From Lumbricus terrestris (lineage: Eukaryota > Annelida > Clitellata > Crassiclitellata > Lumbricidae): a stretch of 64,000 nucleotides of DNA. The notes beneath the pieces are model-generated. The model ran no database searches, was not told where the DNA came from, and saw only the letters and a program-made list of their open reading frames with translations. Positions 1 to 12,081 of the stretch are shown here, piece after piece (within the stretch, counting starts at the first letter, position 1; each line of letters begins with the position of its first letter). The stretch is from NCBI GenBank assembly GCA_949752735.1, contig OX457036.1, positions 82,156,505 through 82,220,504 of the forward strand. Reading direction: 5' to 3'. A program made the position numbers and the translations under genes.

Positions 1-189
1 AGAAAGCATTAATGTTTAACGAGTGAGGTCGTTCAGAGGTCAAATTCTCCATCGCTTCCAACATCCATTCTTCTTCCAGACTGGGAATCGTTGATCAGAC
101 GAAATTGAGATTATAATCAGTGGGAAGGAGTGAGAGAGGAACCGAAGAAAAATACAAATTATACTGTTCGACGCAGGACCACCAGGCAT

Positions 190-238
190 CGTGTTGGTGC
201 TAAGTGCTGCTTAATTAGCAGCACTTAGCACCAACACG
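190..238. repeat. Perfect 21-bp inverted repeat with 7-nt loop
   Basis: The arms at 190-210 and 218-238 are exact reverse complements, separated by TTAATTA. A transcript would fold into a 21-bp perfect hairpin. The arms begin CGTGTTGGTGC and end GCACCAACACG. No TSD or transposase is visible around it. It could be the end of a foldback element or a short hairpin RNA; sequence alone does not decide. Confidence 0.85.
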
Positions 239-326
239 CAGCACCAGCCATGTATCTTAACGCTTTTGTATTTCCGCCTCTGTATACGCTAAAAATGTTA
301 GATTTGCTGTCCTTTTCTGTATCATA

Positions 327-1444
327 GGGGAGAGTGCTACAAGATGCCCACGCTAATTAAAATTGTGCTTTTCTTCCGTGTGGGCACCAAGAGAAGTACA
401 TTTTTGACTCTAATGTACAGTGTGATCATTGATAAAGCAATAACAGCAACCATAGAACTTACCGTAATTCAATCAGATCAATTGTGTAAATTTAGAAAAG
501 TAGACCCCTCCAAACTGGGAGTCTTAGGAACCCTATACTATAAGACGCCCACAGGATGGGCATCTTGGAGCAATGGAAATTGACTAAAACAAGTGGCATT
601 ACAATCATGCATTTTTTAGACTAAAGCAATAAACTGCATGAGAGAAAACAAATTGAACGAAAACTAAAAGGTCCTAAATATACAAAGCAATTGAAAACAC
701 GAGAAGCAAAAATCCAATCTCATGATGTAAGTTATTATTGTCATTTTTACTTTAACCATAGATTAGCGACAAGGGTCACACACGAATTCTTTGGATGTCA
801 ACCTTTGCACTTCTGCATTCTTTCCATTTCACTGAAGTTTTGGGCAAGGGTGAAATAAATTCAATAAACACTTATGAATTTGTATATTGGCCCCATATTT
901 TTATGGATAGAAAATGGTGTCATGGTAGGCACCGATTCCTGGCCACTTACTCATAATATCAAAGACGCTCATGGGCGTCTTGTAATCTCTAGGCTTCCTA
1001 TACATTCAAGACGCCCATAGGCTTCTTGTAATCTCTATGCTACCTATTATGTTCAAGACGCCCATGGGCTTCTTGTAAATTTCGAGTCCATCTCTACTGA
1101 CGCCATTTTATTTAATGAGGTCTATGTTTTCTAGTTAGGTAAAACCATAAAAATAATTATAAATGAACCCTAAATAAACGTTGAAATGCGCGATCTTGTA
1201 CTGCGTAAGGCTAAAGAGAAAATTAGGCAGATTCATAAATGTGTACTTACGCAAAAGTGATGAAAATCTATAAAATTGGTTTATCGCGTCAAAAGCTCGA
1301 ATATTGAAGCATGACTGTTATGGAAGGTTCACAAGATGTCGCTGCATGCAATGAGACAACTAAAATATGAATATGTGTCTTTTTACCCGTTTTAAAGGGG
1401 GGTGGGCGTCTTACTCGCCCTGGGCGTCTTGTAGCACTCTCCCC
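327..1444. mobile_element. Inverted-repeat DNA transposon, non-autonomous, TA target site
   Basis: The left end GGGGAGAGTGCTACAAGA at 327 is matched as reverse complement at about 1427-1444. TA flanks both ends (325-326, 1445-1446). The terminal repeats run into copies of the motif AAGACGCCCA, which also recurs inside (about 540-575 and 961-1080). No transposase is visible; the 79-residue ORF at 344-583 resembles nothing I know. Superfamily unresolved, a TA-duplicating type. Confidence 0.75.
961..1078. repeat. Three tandem units built on AAGACGCCCATGGGC
   Basis: Three units of roughly 50-55 bp, each holding a near-palindromic AAGACGCCCA/TGGGCNTCTTG core followed by TAATCTCTA-like sequence. 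The same core forms the element's terminal repeats, so this looks like an internal array of subterminal motifs, plausibly transposase binding sites (inference). Confidence 0.6.
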
Positions 1445-3922
1445 TACGTCTGTCTCTGTCTTTTCTGTCTGTCTGTCTCACTGTCTATCTGTCTGTCTGA
1501 TCGCTATTTTGACGGTCGCCGTTTTTTGGCATAGCGGTTTTTTGTCATCGTGGTTTTTATGAACGTACCGTACCAGCCTGTTCAACCGAATATTTGATTA
1601 GGTAGACCCTACTATTCATTGTCGTAAGGGAATGGGATGATCAGCATGTCTATTCGACTATCGGCCAAGTTGTCCCTCTGTCGCCTCTCAGACAAAATAT
1701 GTTGAAGCAAATAAATTGCCTTGCTATAAGATGCGAGCAGATAGAAGAAGGGCTTTAAAAGCTGAGTGTCTTTTCCATGGAAAAATAAACAGATGCGATT
1801 CTATTGAGGCCTACAAAATTCTGTATAAATTCGAAATACAGATGAAGAAATACTTCCAGAGGGCTGCGACTAGAATCCGAGAGGTCGTAATCTGAAACTA
1901 TCATGAGCGTGTGCGACTCGTCATTGGAGAATTCGTTTTAGCCAAAGAATTGTAGGGTAGACCATTAGAATTAGCTAGGCTACAACCGGAGACAATAAAT
2001 AGTCTGTCTGCACCAAGTTTATAAACAGAAATTGGAAGGATGGATAGAAGGATTTAGACACTATGAGCTATAGCCTACTTATCCTATTAGGCTATAGGCC
2101 CAACTGTTTTCTCGCCAGTTACTGTAGGCTACATAAAAATGATGTGTCTAAAGTTTAGGCAGTTAGAAACGGTTGTCTTTCTGCCCATCACATTTTGTTC
2201 AGTATTCATCGTAATGTTTAGAATATGATTTTTTTAGGATACTATTATACTTGTAAGAGACGAGGGACTGTATACGCTGGTCTGGACCGCATGCAGTGCA
2301 TGCACTTGTGCTTATAAGTAGCCTATAGGTCTAACCCGATTCCAGAGAAGTCGATCCATCTCTGACGCATTTCGCCATGCTGTCCGCATTCTTCTGAATA
2401 GTTTCAAAACAATTATTGTAATAGTGAAACAGTGAATACGCAAAGCGATAACGAGGCCGTTAGCGATTTTTTGACAATTATCTTAAATCCAGTGCAATAT
2501 AGGATCGACCCACTTCAGATGCAAAACAATCTCTGTTTGTCTAGACTTTAGAGATCATCATTCTGTGACTCGGCTGACGCTATGTAAAGTGATATCGTCA
2601 GACATTACAAAGTCATATATTGTGTTAGCACACATGATACTACAACATACAATCGGCGTCTTGATTTTTGACGAAATTTAAGACATCCATTGCAATATCG
2701 ATCTCATTTCTTCAGCAACGGAAAGATTGAAGAACAGGACGCACATTGTTTCAAAAATGCGTCCTAAATTTGAGCCTTTCAAACATGGTCACACTCACAC
2801 ATGTAGACTTTCTTCATGCCCTGGACTCAAAAGTTTAAGGGCCACGTAGAAGAACAAGCTAACCAAGAATATTTGGAGATAAAGCACAGAGGTCTCGCTA
2901 CATATCGTTTAAGCTACATCATTTCTAAAGGCTTAATGTTGGCTAACATGGCTAAACCGAATTACAGCTGACTTGAATGTCAAGCCTCAAGGACAAAATC
3001 TGCTGGCAAGCAGAATTATGCACATATGAAGTTGCATCTTCTCAAAGTTACAGCTGAATCAAAATATACGAACAATATGCTGGCGCACCAACCCAGAGTT
3101 CTTTTCAACGCTTAGGCTATATTTCGGTATGTTGCACTCTTTGGTATTAGGCCTACATTGCACTCCGTGGTAGTATAGGCCTAAATGGGTCAACGCGTTG
3201 TAGCCTATGTACAAATAATAATAAACGGCCGTTTTTCTGAGCGTAGACCTACATAACATTATACAATGTTAAAGGTGATTTTTCTGGGCACATGCTTTCA
3301 TACTTTGTGTAAAATGTTATGAGGTCATTGTCTTGGAGCGCCGTCTTTTTATGTGACTGTAATTCTGAATGTCAATAAGTTCCATGCTGTGCAATGTTTC
3401 TGGAACATCAAATGGATCAGTTCCAACAATGGATCTCAAAACATCGTCATAATTATCACTATCATGTTCATTGAAAGTTATCCACCAATCTGTGCGCAAG
3501 TAATTCAGGGTACTTAGCAAAGTTAGTCAGTTCAGTAAACCTGGTCAACAGGACTAGAAAATTGACAAGCTCGTATTTTAAATAAGCCGTAACTTTTTTT
3601 TAGAGAATGCAATAATTGCTTACTGATGCATTTTGTCACCTGCAGATGATCCTTGCCTTGAGGCTTGACATGCTGGCATATTACGGTGATCTCGTGCTAG
3701 ACCAAGGACTGTGTCTGAGCAGAGAACATTGTAGAGGAACAGAGAACATTGTAGAGGAAAACACAAGAATTGGCTGCTGAGGTATACAGTGCTACTTCAA
3801 ATTCCCAAATGAACCCACTGTAACCTCGCGGAAAACAGCTGCGCGGTTCATTTATGCAGCGCTATTGTCAGATTTTCCATGGAGTCGGTGGTAGACGAGT
3901 CACGATGATTCGGTGCATTAGT

Positions 3923-3950
3923 GTAAGTAAGTAAGCATAATCTTTATTGT
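3923..3950 (-). repeat. Retroelement-like 3' tail, AATAAAG followed by (CTTA)n
   Basis: Read on the minus strand this is AATAAAGATTATG followed by CTTACTTACTTAC. The same layout appears on the plus strand at about 44457-44488. This suggests the 3' ends of one retroelement family in two orientations; the bodies were not identified. Confidence 0.4.
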
Positions 3951-4084
3951 GTAGTGTTGCAGAAATGCTGCATACATTTATTGATGTATGATTGCTGAGC
4001 ACCTGCGTTGATTCAAGCTTCAAAGCTTGCATTCAGCTCACAATGCTTTCAGGAAATTAAAAACTGAAACATAAACGGACTCAA

Positions 4085-4188
4085 ACAGACAGACAGACAG
4101 ACGATTGTCAGTCTGTCTGTCTGTCTGTCTGTCTATGTCTGTCTGTCTGCCTGTCTGTCTGTCTGCCTGCCTGTCTGTCTATTTGGCT
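4085..4188. repeat. (CAGA)n/(CTGT)n compound microsatellite
   Basis: CAGA repeats at about 4085-4103 are followed within a few bases by CTGT/CTGC repeats to 4188. The two halves are complementary, so the tract can fold back on itself. Confidence 0.9.
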
Positions 4189-5021
4189 GGACGACATACG
4201 TACAGAGTAACAAGATCTGAGCTGGGGAAAGCTTAAATATTAATGCAGATGCTCTTGTTGTTGACCTGTCAACTCTTTTTACGGCGTACTAAAGAGATCC
4301 TGGACGTAAAATGGCTTTTTAATCCATAGATAAAAGAAAACGAATGTTGATTTTGTCAATTGCTTTTATTACAGAAATTAATTTAGCGACATTGTCAAAA
4401 GGACTTTTAGAGACTCCAAGGATGCGCCCTCTAATTCCTACGTGCATACATTGTAGACCGATACCTATACCTTATATACATCGTGATTAAGCTATGAATG
4501 TTGTTGCTGTCAAAGATAGCATATATAGGCTACCGTACTGACGATCTCGCGTTCCATTTAAAATTCATCAGTTTTTGAGCTCATTCGACATGTATACATG
4601 TAGACTCTATAAGTTCTGAAACTTCCTGAGTTCTAATCATCAACGAAACTAACTAACAATAAACTCTCAAGACCCACCTGTAGCTGGTTTGTCAATTGTC
4701 AGGCGGTGAAAGCGTATAGGTCTACACCATATATAGGTTACTCTTCTGAGGAATCTGAATCACATTCTGGTCAGCTATCGAACAAACGGAATCGTTTCAA
4801 ATTTCGCACTGTAGAAATGAAAGCCCAAACTAGACGTTTTTCTATGCGGATTATCGCAGGAACACCTATCCCCAGCACAACTACCATACCTAACGATTCT
4901 AAAGGATGTAGTGGAAAGGATCCATGCGAGCAATGGTATTCAGCTCACCTGGCACCAATCAAGCACACCATGATAATTCTTTCTGCATTGAGGAGTGAAC
5001 GCATGTAACGTATGTAAGACG

Positions 5022-5356
5022 CAAGGGGCGGATACAGGAGTTTTCGAATGGGGGGGCAAAATATTCGGTCTGGGGCAGGGTAAAAATTTCCCTCTTGGTC
5101 ATCGAAAAATCTGATGACCTTTTTTTAGTCATTTGATTCCATTTCCCAAGAAAAAGATACCATTTATCCGCCAAAAAAGTTTATGACCTTTTTTAGTCGT
5201 ACGGGCCTCGTCTGCGGACTGCGTGGGTGTGGGGAGGGTCTACGGAATTACTCATGGGGGCCACGTCAACTTTCCGAGCCAGAATAGCTGGTCAAAAATA
5301 AATAAATTTCTAAATGGGGGCCATGGCCGGATTTGCCCCCTCCTGGATCCCCCCTG
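5022..5356. mobile_element. Short non-autonomous hAT element, 8-bp TSD GTAAGACG
   Basis: The termini are CAAGGGGCGGATACAGGAG at 5022 and the imperfect reverse complement ending CCTGGATCCCCCCTG at 5356. The 8-bp GTAAGACG is duplicated exactly at 5014-5021 and 5357-5364, the hAT hallmark. At 335 bp it has no transposase. The interior phrase around CTGATGACCTTTTTTTAGTCAT is shared with the insertions at 49916-50205 and 53518-53844, so they form one family. Confidence 0.9.
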
Positions 5357-5705
5357 GTAAGACGTCAGGATTCGAATTGTCTCGACGATGACTATCGTCT
5401 GCACTTAGTCGACTTTGGAGAGGTCATGGATGTCCTGGTTGCCATGGTTGCTGGACATGTGTTTGTATGCGCACTGTATGCGCGATCTTTGTATGCATGT
5501 GACCAGAATACATCAGAAACAAAAGACCATTGTTTGAATGACGTGATTGATGATGTCGTGTGCTCCCTTTAGAGAAATTAAGGCTTTGGTTTGGAGGAGG
5601 GTAATATGTCAGATGAGCTGCTTTGTGCATTGTTCCATCCTTTTATGTGAGTTTGAGATAGCCATGTCTTCAGCAGACGTTGATTTTGTTTGACCTTTCA
5701 TATAA

Positions 5706-5708
<3 letters not shown>

Positions 5709-5789
<81 letters not shown>
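5709..5789. repeat. (CT)n microsatellite, about 80 bp
   Basis: Almost uninterrupted CT dinucleotides with one CTTT break near 5758. The minus-strand Glu/Arg-run ORF here is an artefact of the repeat. Confidence 0.95.
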
Positions 5790-5793
<4 letters not shown>

Positions 5794-6691
5794 CATCTCT
5801 CCTACGCGTTTGGTCTGATAATCGATAGATTGTTTGAAAAATGACATAAATCAGATCTGAGTTAACATCTGATGCAGACCACGTGACATGCTGTAAATCT
5901 ACGGGCAAACAATTGGGTCATATCGATCGAAATTGATTAGTCACGCTTTTGTAAACAATTTATTTACGACGGAATTTATACTGCAGTATATATCAGATGA
6001 ACGTACCAATAATGTCTCTAAAATCGGGTGTCAACTGCACACTTTGGCCTAGTGACCTTCAAACAAACAAGGCGAAGGCCTGTTTAGCTGTTTGCGTTAA
6101 AGCGACTTGTAAGTCGTTATAACCGTGGAAATGCACAAAGATTTTGCAACCTTACTGTTATCCAGACGTAGATATGGCATGCAATTCAAAAGTCATCTGA
6201 TCTATAGGCGATTGATTTCCATGTGCAAAATTCATATTCGTTATCTGCAGCAGGTCGTTGCTGCCAATGCATGGTAAACTTAAAAGGAAGAATATCGTTT
6301 CGCTGGCACGCAGCGTCAATGTTATTTTTATACAGGCCTACAGTGTTACTGACCGTCAATATGAGAACCAGTCAAATCTGCTGGACTGCAGAAATGTATA
6401 ATGTGATGTTTGTGCAGTTGCGTATACACTATACAGATCTTTTTATTAATAATACGTGCCAGTCAATAATCAACCATTCATCATTTTTTACAATTATATA
6501 TATATATATACTACATTTGTTAAATCTATATATATAATAATTCCACCTATATTTAGCGCCTCTCGCGGAATGGATATACTCAGAGGCGTATTGTTAATGC
6601 TTTCATATTGTGCTTTTTAATTGGGCCGAATAGGCAGGAAATATGAACGCAGTGAACAAGGCATCTGCTTTACAATGGCCTTATAATAATA

Positions 6692-6735
6692 TGTGGGGGG
6701 GGGGGGCTGGTGGTGATGGTGGTGGTGGTGGGATA
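6692..6735 (+). repeat. G-rich tract with quadruplex potential
   Basis: A run of thirteen G's is followed by repeated GGTGGTGATGG triplets. Four or more G-runs lie close together, so the plus strand could form a G-quadruplex. No linked gene is seen. Confidence 0.6.
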
Positions 6736-8416
6736 GGTGTGGTTCTCTTGGCGCCGTACGTGGCTGCCTCTATAGAGTCCGTCGATCGCTTGTCTCTGAA
6801 TGTGTATAGGCTACTTGTCTTTGTCGAGGCGCCCTTGTAGCAGCATGGCTGTGTTATGGCGCCATAGAAATTGTCGTCATAACATAACATAACATAACAT
6901 TACAAGGAATTCAGATAACTGCTTTAGGATATGTGTGCAAGCGTTTCACGGTCGTAATGAGTGCATGTATTAAATACTGAATAAGATTTCAGGACGCATC
7001 ACCGTATATATAGACTCATCAGATAGTTCAATTGCATTGCCACTTGCGCCGTATACGAAGGCGCTATATGAAGTACTGCTGCTCGGAAACACGAAAGCAG
7101 ACATCAACGAGGAGGAGGAAATAGTTCACAGTGCGAAGTCTTAATACAAGACGAAGGAGACATCATGATGTAAAGACAGGGAGACATAGGGAGACATAGA
7201 CAGCGACTTACAAAGAAAAGGACATCGCGACAGACATAATAAGCAAGTGGAAAATTGAAATCGGGTTATTAAGAAAGGGAAAGCGTGACCTAATCATTGT
7301 CGGATGTGGCTTCATGTGAACTGGACCACTTTCCAGGAATCTGCGCAGTCCTAACTCTGCTTACATCGTAAACCATCCCGTGAAACGAGCGAGCGTGTCC
7401 AGTCAAGCATGACAACCTATCAAGCGACGACATGACTTGCAGCATCACGCTCTTACTTCGCTCCATTACCGTCAGCGCATTGCATTCAAGCTTCAGCAGA
7501 CAGGCAGACTACAGTCTCTCATCAGTGATTCAGTTGGTTAAGTCAATGATTCGCGAAGACTGCAACAGCAGCAACCACGGAGGATGCTTGACGACCTGAG
7601 ATGAAACAATGCGTCGGAGGTGTCGCTTGAATCGATAGCATTGACTAACAAGCAGTCGATATGAATCTGTTGTCTTTGCATTGACCTCACGATATAAAAT
7701 ATTCTGCTCGTCTATCGACAGCATTCATTCAGTGAACGGAATAGTATTGGATCCGACAATCGTTTTCTGAATTGACGTCAATAATTTATTCAAAGCATCG
7801 TTCTTTTAACGTAGACCATTGACAAATAAACGAACCTCGTTTAATCGTATCAAACGCTGCTTCTCGTTAGCTATAAATAGCAGAGTAGTATTATTATGAT
7901 GACAAAGAGTAAATTTATTGGATCTTATACGACTAACATCAAGGTAAGACAACTAAGACATGTCTTGTTTGTCATTACAATCCTATACGTTGACCGATCA
8001 GATTATGGTTTATGGCCAAATATAGCGCATTGTATTGAATTGTATTTCATTTTATTTCGCTAACCAAACAATAATTATAATATAGAAATATCAGAAAGAA
8101 CGCCATACACACCTGAACATGTATATAATATTATAATAGTATACATCACATGTATGTATGTGTGCATTGGTATGCATTCGTTCACGTATGCAACTATAAA
8201 TGTGGGCAAGCATAATTGCACGTGCAATTGGGCATGTGTACGTATACATGAATTCACTCATATATCCCAGTATATACGCATGTATGCATGTATGCACGCC
8301 TGTGCATGTCATGCACATGTGTTCTGATTATATGATTAAACGAGACTCGTTTGTTTGTAAAATTTTCCAAACAAAAAAATAAATGCGCATTTACACCTGT
8401 ATTTATGTATGTGCGC

Positions 8417-8512
8417 ATGTATGTATGTATGTATGTATGTATGTATGTATGTATGTATGTATCTATGTATGTATGTATGTATGTATGTATGCATGTATGT
8501 ATGTACATGTAT
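8417..8512. repeat. (TATG)n microsatellite
   Basis: Tetranucleotide TATG/GTAT repeats, about 20 units with isolated substitutions. Looser copies of the same repeat continue from about 8140 to 8660. Cys/Met/Tyr-rich frames here are artefacts. Confidence 0.9.
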
Positions 8513-8757
8513 GTATTACGTCTGTAGGAATGTATCTATTTTTGTATACATTTATTTATGTATGAATATAAGGCCTTTTGTAAGTCTAAATGTATGCATC
8601 TTTTTCTGTACCCATGCACGCATGTGCACAATAACGTATGTATGTACATTGTTGTACATGCGCGTATCAACGATTGACTGCGTGCATTCATTCATTAATT
8701 TGCATATCACCTCAACCCAGGTATGGAGAAAGACTGGTGTTTTCAATAGTTTGTCCA

Positions 8758-8788
<31 letters not shown>

Positions 8789-8789
8789 T

Positions 8790-8820
<31 letters not shown>

Positions 8821-8836
8821 GTCTGTCTGTCTGTCT
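8758..8836. repeat. (CTGC)n(CTGT)n compound microsatellite
   Basis: About seven CTGC units pass into about ten CTGT units. Frames reading CLPACLPA or CLSVCLSV derive from the repeat. Confidence 0.9.
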
Positions 8837-9259
8837 GCTCCTGTTAAGCCATAGAACGTCTTCTGCATGGAGCACTTAATCGCTGTTATCTCTTCCCAAT
8901 TCTGTTTGTGCTGAGTCGTCTGAGCTTACTTATCAAGTCAGTCAAAATTGATATTTATTGCCAAAGTATTGGTCGAAAGAAAGGTGGTCGAAATGTGACT
9001 AACGATGTTTTCTACATATGAACAATTGAACATATTATATTATCGATTTATGACTCAGACACTTAGACGAGAAATTCACCAAAACCTTTGTGTTCGCTTT
9101 ACGTATTGGCCAATGCATGTCTGCATATGACATAGCCTACACGTAGGTCCTCCTGTGTAAAAAAATGCAGAGTAAAGATGGATGATGTTTGTCTTTCCGA
9201 TACACTAGTCCTAGATATCTGTGCATATATACTGTACTGTTCCGACATGAACGTATTTA

Positions 9260-10202
9260 GGGGTCATTGCATAATTACGTAACGCCGAAAATGACCGTTT
9301 TCGACCCACCCACCCACCCTGTAACGCTTCGTAACGTTGCCCTTGACCCACCCACCCACCCTCCCCAGCGTTACGTAACGATTGTTACAAAAATCAGTTG
9401 AGATTTAGGTCTATTATTGGTTTATGTGAGCGCGTAATTATAATTCATATTTTCATAGTGAATTTAATAGAGCCTGGTATGTGAATTATAGGCTAATTTG
9501 ATAGTAGACTAGGCTTAAAATATACACAATGTTTTATTCATACATAAACGACAGTCATGCGTGAACTGTGATTTTCTTAAATTATAGACCTACTGCAGGA
9601 AATTTTTTTACTCTACTGAAATGTTTCACGGACTAAATGGCTCATTAACAATTAAGAAAAATTAAGAAAAACTAGCCAATTATTAATTTTGCTTAGAATG
9701 GGCACTTCGATAATTAATCATTAATAGAAATATTGCCGAGTTTTGTTGAGCATTAATTTTAAATGTTTGAGATCGTGTCCACTAAGTGTAAAACATGCTT
9801 CAAAGCGGTTCTTCGCTGTCAAGAATCCAAGGGCAATTAGGCCTACCGCGTTGTTCCGTTGGTAAAGCTATCACAGATCCAAACAATTTGATGAGCGGTT
9901 TCAGGTTTGCACAAACGGAAGAACAGATATGTTGACCTGACATGTACATGTACATGTAACATGGTGTCTGCTGCCGGATCTTATTCAGATAAATGGACCT
10001 ACTTCGGTTAAGTTTTAAATCAATGCCACGAAGTTTAAACTTCGGAATCTTTCGATGGTAATTTAATTGTCATTATTAATTTTTTTCTTGGCGTTACGTA
10101 ACGCTCAGCTCCCCCCACCCACCGACCCACGTAACGCTTCGTAACGTTTTCAATGACCCCACCCACCCACCCTCGAGCGTTACGTAATTATGCAATGGCC
10201 CC
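9260..10202. mobile_element. Harbinger-like non-autonomous element, TTA target site
   Basis: The left terminus GGGGTCATTGCATAATTACG at 9260 is matched by the reverse complement of CGTAATTATGCAATGGCCCC at 10202. TTA flanks both sides (9257-9259, 10203-10205), which suits PIF/Harbinger 3-bp TWA duplications. Behind each terminus lie GTTACGTAACG palindromes and CCCACCCACC runs. The 943-bp interior is AT-rich and has no transposase ORF. Superfamily is inferred from TSD and terminus only. Confidence 0.75.
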
Positions 10203-10223
10203 TTATGTTTATGTACCCCTGTA

Positions 10224-10352
10224 TTAATGCATGTATGTGTGTATATGTATGTATGCATGCATGCATGTGTGTGTATGCATGCATGTGTGTGTATGCATGT
10301 ATGATTGTATGTGTGTATATGTATGCATGTATGTGCATCTGTGCATGCATTC
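10224..10352. repeat. Alternating purine-pyrimidine ATGT/GCAT microsatellite
   Basis: Degenerate ATGT, GCAT and GT repeats follow directly after the Harbinger-like element. The alternating purine-pyrimidine pattern can favour left-handed DNA. No gene. Confidence 0.8.
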
Positions 10353-10657
10353 TATGCATCCAAGTGTGGTTTACGGTTTGCCATTTGACCTTTTTTCGGT
10401 CGACTTCCGCTGTTTTGCAAGGCTAAAGGTCTAGGCTACTCAGCCGGGCTGAGTATCAATAAAATACTCTTAAAATAGGTTTTTTGTGCGTAACTGTTTT
10501 TGGCGCCTATAGGCTGTCTTTGAATTGATAGAGCGCCTTATTCAGGTTTGGAATTGGAACGCTTGATTCCTAAAACAAACTCAAAACAAAACTATCTAGA
10601 CCTATATCAATCAAACCTAATCTTGATGCGTGTCGCTTAATGCTTCTGATCTGAGCA

Positions 10658-10733
10658 TAAACCTTCGAAAAATTGCATGAACCTTCGGAAAATTGCATAA
10701 ACCTTCGGAAAATTGCATAAACCTTCGGAAATT
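10658..10733. repeat. 20-bp tandem repeat, four copies
   Basis: The unit ACCTTCGGAAAATTGCATAA is repeated about four times with one or two substitutions. Confidence 0.9.
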
Positions 10734-10823
10734 TCGTTGCGCTCTGCCGGCCTATAGTGTTTTGAATGAATGAAAATGTAATTGAATTGTTTGGATCGAT
10801 CCACGGGTCACGGCGCTGTGCTC

Positions 10824-10902
10824 ACACACCCACACACACGCACCCATCTTCACACTTACATAGACACTCACACACACACACACACACGCACACACTCACA
10901 AC
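10824..10902. repeat. (CA)n microsatellite
   Basis: Interrupted CA dinucleotides. The His/Thr-rich frame across it (10766-11035) is not a gene. Confidence 0.85.
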
Positions 10903-11160
10903 TGGGCCACTAGTGCGTACACCCGTTACACTGTCACATATAGAATTATTAAGTGTTTGTTTACTCCAGTTTTCGTTGTTGTCTTTGCATATAAAGACAA
11001 CATTCAGCTTGTATTTATATGGACCGTGTATGTAGGCATGTAAGCCTATGCATGTACAGTGTACACGTACGTATCCATGTATGTTTAATGTGTATCATTA
11101 CCTATGTAGACTATTCATTTATGTAGGCTTTGCACGTATGCACAGAAAAGATAGGAACAG

Positions 11161-11371
11161 AAAATAAATTGGACGCACACTAACAGCAGATTCTTTGCTA
11201 AGAATAGTGATCGAGGGAAAATGGAGGGAAAAGAACAAGAGGAAGACCGAGACAGATGATGCTGGACTGGATGATGGCTACAAAAAACTCAAGGAGAAGG
11301 CACAACGGAGGATGGAGGAGTGGCAACATTTTGCATCAGAGCCTGCCTAGGGGCAGATAACCTAAAAAAGA
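11161..11371 (+). mobile_element. 5'-truncated LINE 3' fragment
   Basis: This stretch closely parallels the end of the LINE ORF at 41656-42309: both carry GGAAGACCGAG, CTGGACTGGATGATG, GAGAAGGCACAAC-type text and GAGTGGC before a stop (GCCTGCCTAGGGGCAG here). The reading frame is broken here. It is therefore an older copy of the same non-LTR element, inserted just left of the hAT element. Confidence 0.7.
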
Positions 11372-12081
11372 AATATGCATTATATTTGTATTACTACAGT
11401 ATTAGGCAGGGATCCCGTCCTAAAGAAAAAGGAACCGGAACGCCGGACACTCACGACTAGGGGGTCTGGGGGAGCGTCGTGAGCTCCCCCAGTGGGGTCT
11501 GGGGCGAAGCCCCAGCCGACAACGGATTTTAGGGCAATTGCTGCTGAATAGAGCCCGTTTTAGCCACTTCATTTTACTAATTTTGCTATTTTTACCACTG
11601 GATTCTTAGACGTTCTGTGATAAGTAATCTCTTTCTCATCCACTATTTATTTATGCGGAATTCCTTAGAGCCAACTCGTTTCACCCGGATTCTTCATTGC
11701 ACTTTGAGCTACTTAGGTTACCGATAAAAATTACTGTGTAGGATACTGGTAGGCCTACTTCCATATTATTAGGGCCTGCCATGAAATAATCAGACTGCTT
11801 ATTATTTTTAGCTAAACATGGAGTCAAAAGCAATGCATGAAAATAATAATAGTTGTTGGCTATGGACTACTGTTATTATGCAATGTGTCTGGCTTCTATA
11901 GGCGATTATTGACACGGATTAGTTCTCTCAACTTTATAGTCTGTGCACATCTGACACTACTACACTAGCACTATGCAAAGATGCAATACGAAAATAATGA
12001 AACGAAATATTCCAGTTAAGAAATAACACAATGAAATAAAATTGTTAGTAGTTGCATAGACAATAGCAAAAGCCATTAAAT

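Larger units (their letters stand above)
1447..5013. other. No supported gene; microsatellites and short repeats
   Basis: I see no coding region I can defend. Contents are a CTGT tract at about 1447-1500, a direct duplication of AGAGAACATTGTAGAGGAA at about 3721-3760, a (TAAG)n retroelement-like tail at about 3923-3950 and a CAGA/CTGT compound microsatellite at 4085-4188. The 67-residue minus ORF at 3317-3520 could be an exon (an AG acceptor precedes it), but I do not recognise it. Confidence 0.5.
5365..8074. other. No supported gene; simple repeats
   Basis: Contains a long CT tract (5709-5789), short AT tracts near 6497-6540, a G-rich stretch at 6692-6735 and an (ATAAC)n run at about 6878-6900 preceded by GGCGCCATAGAAATTG, which resembles the LINE 3' ends at 34900 and 56430. 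The open frames are low-complexity or unrecognised. Confidence 0.5.

Noticed and set aside
3317..3520. 67-residue minus ORF with an AG acceptor upstream
   Set aside because: Plausible exon shape, but no recognised motif and no partner exon; not enough to call a gene.
5609..5908. Arg/Glu-repeat ORF resembling an RE-rich nuclear protein
   Set aside because: It is the (CT)n microsatellite read on the minus strand.
8254..8879. Cys/Met/Tyr- and Thr/His-rich ORFs
   Set aside because: Tetranucleotide microsatellite artefacts.
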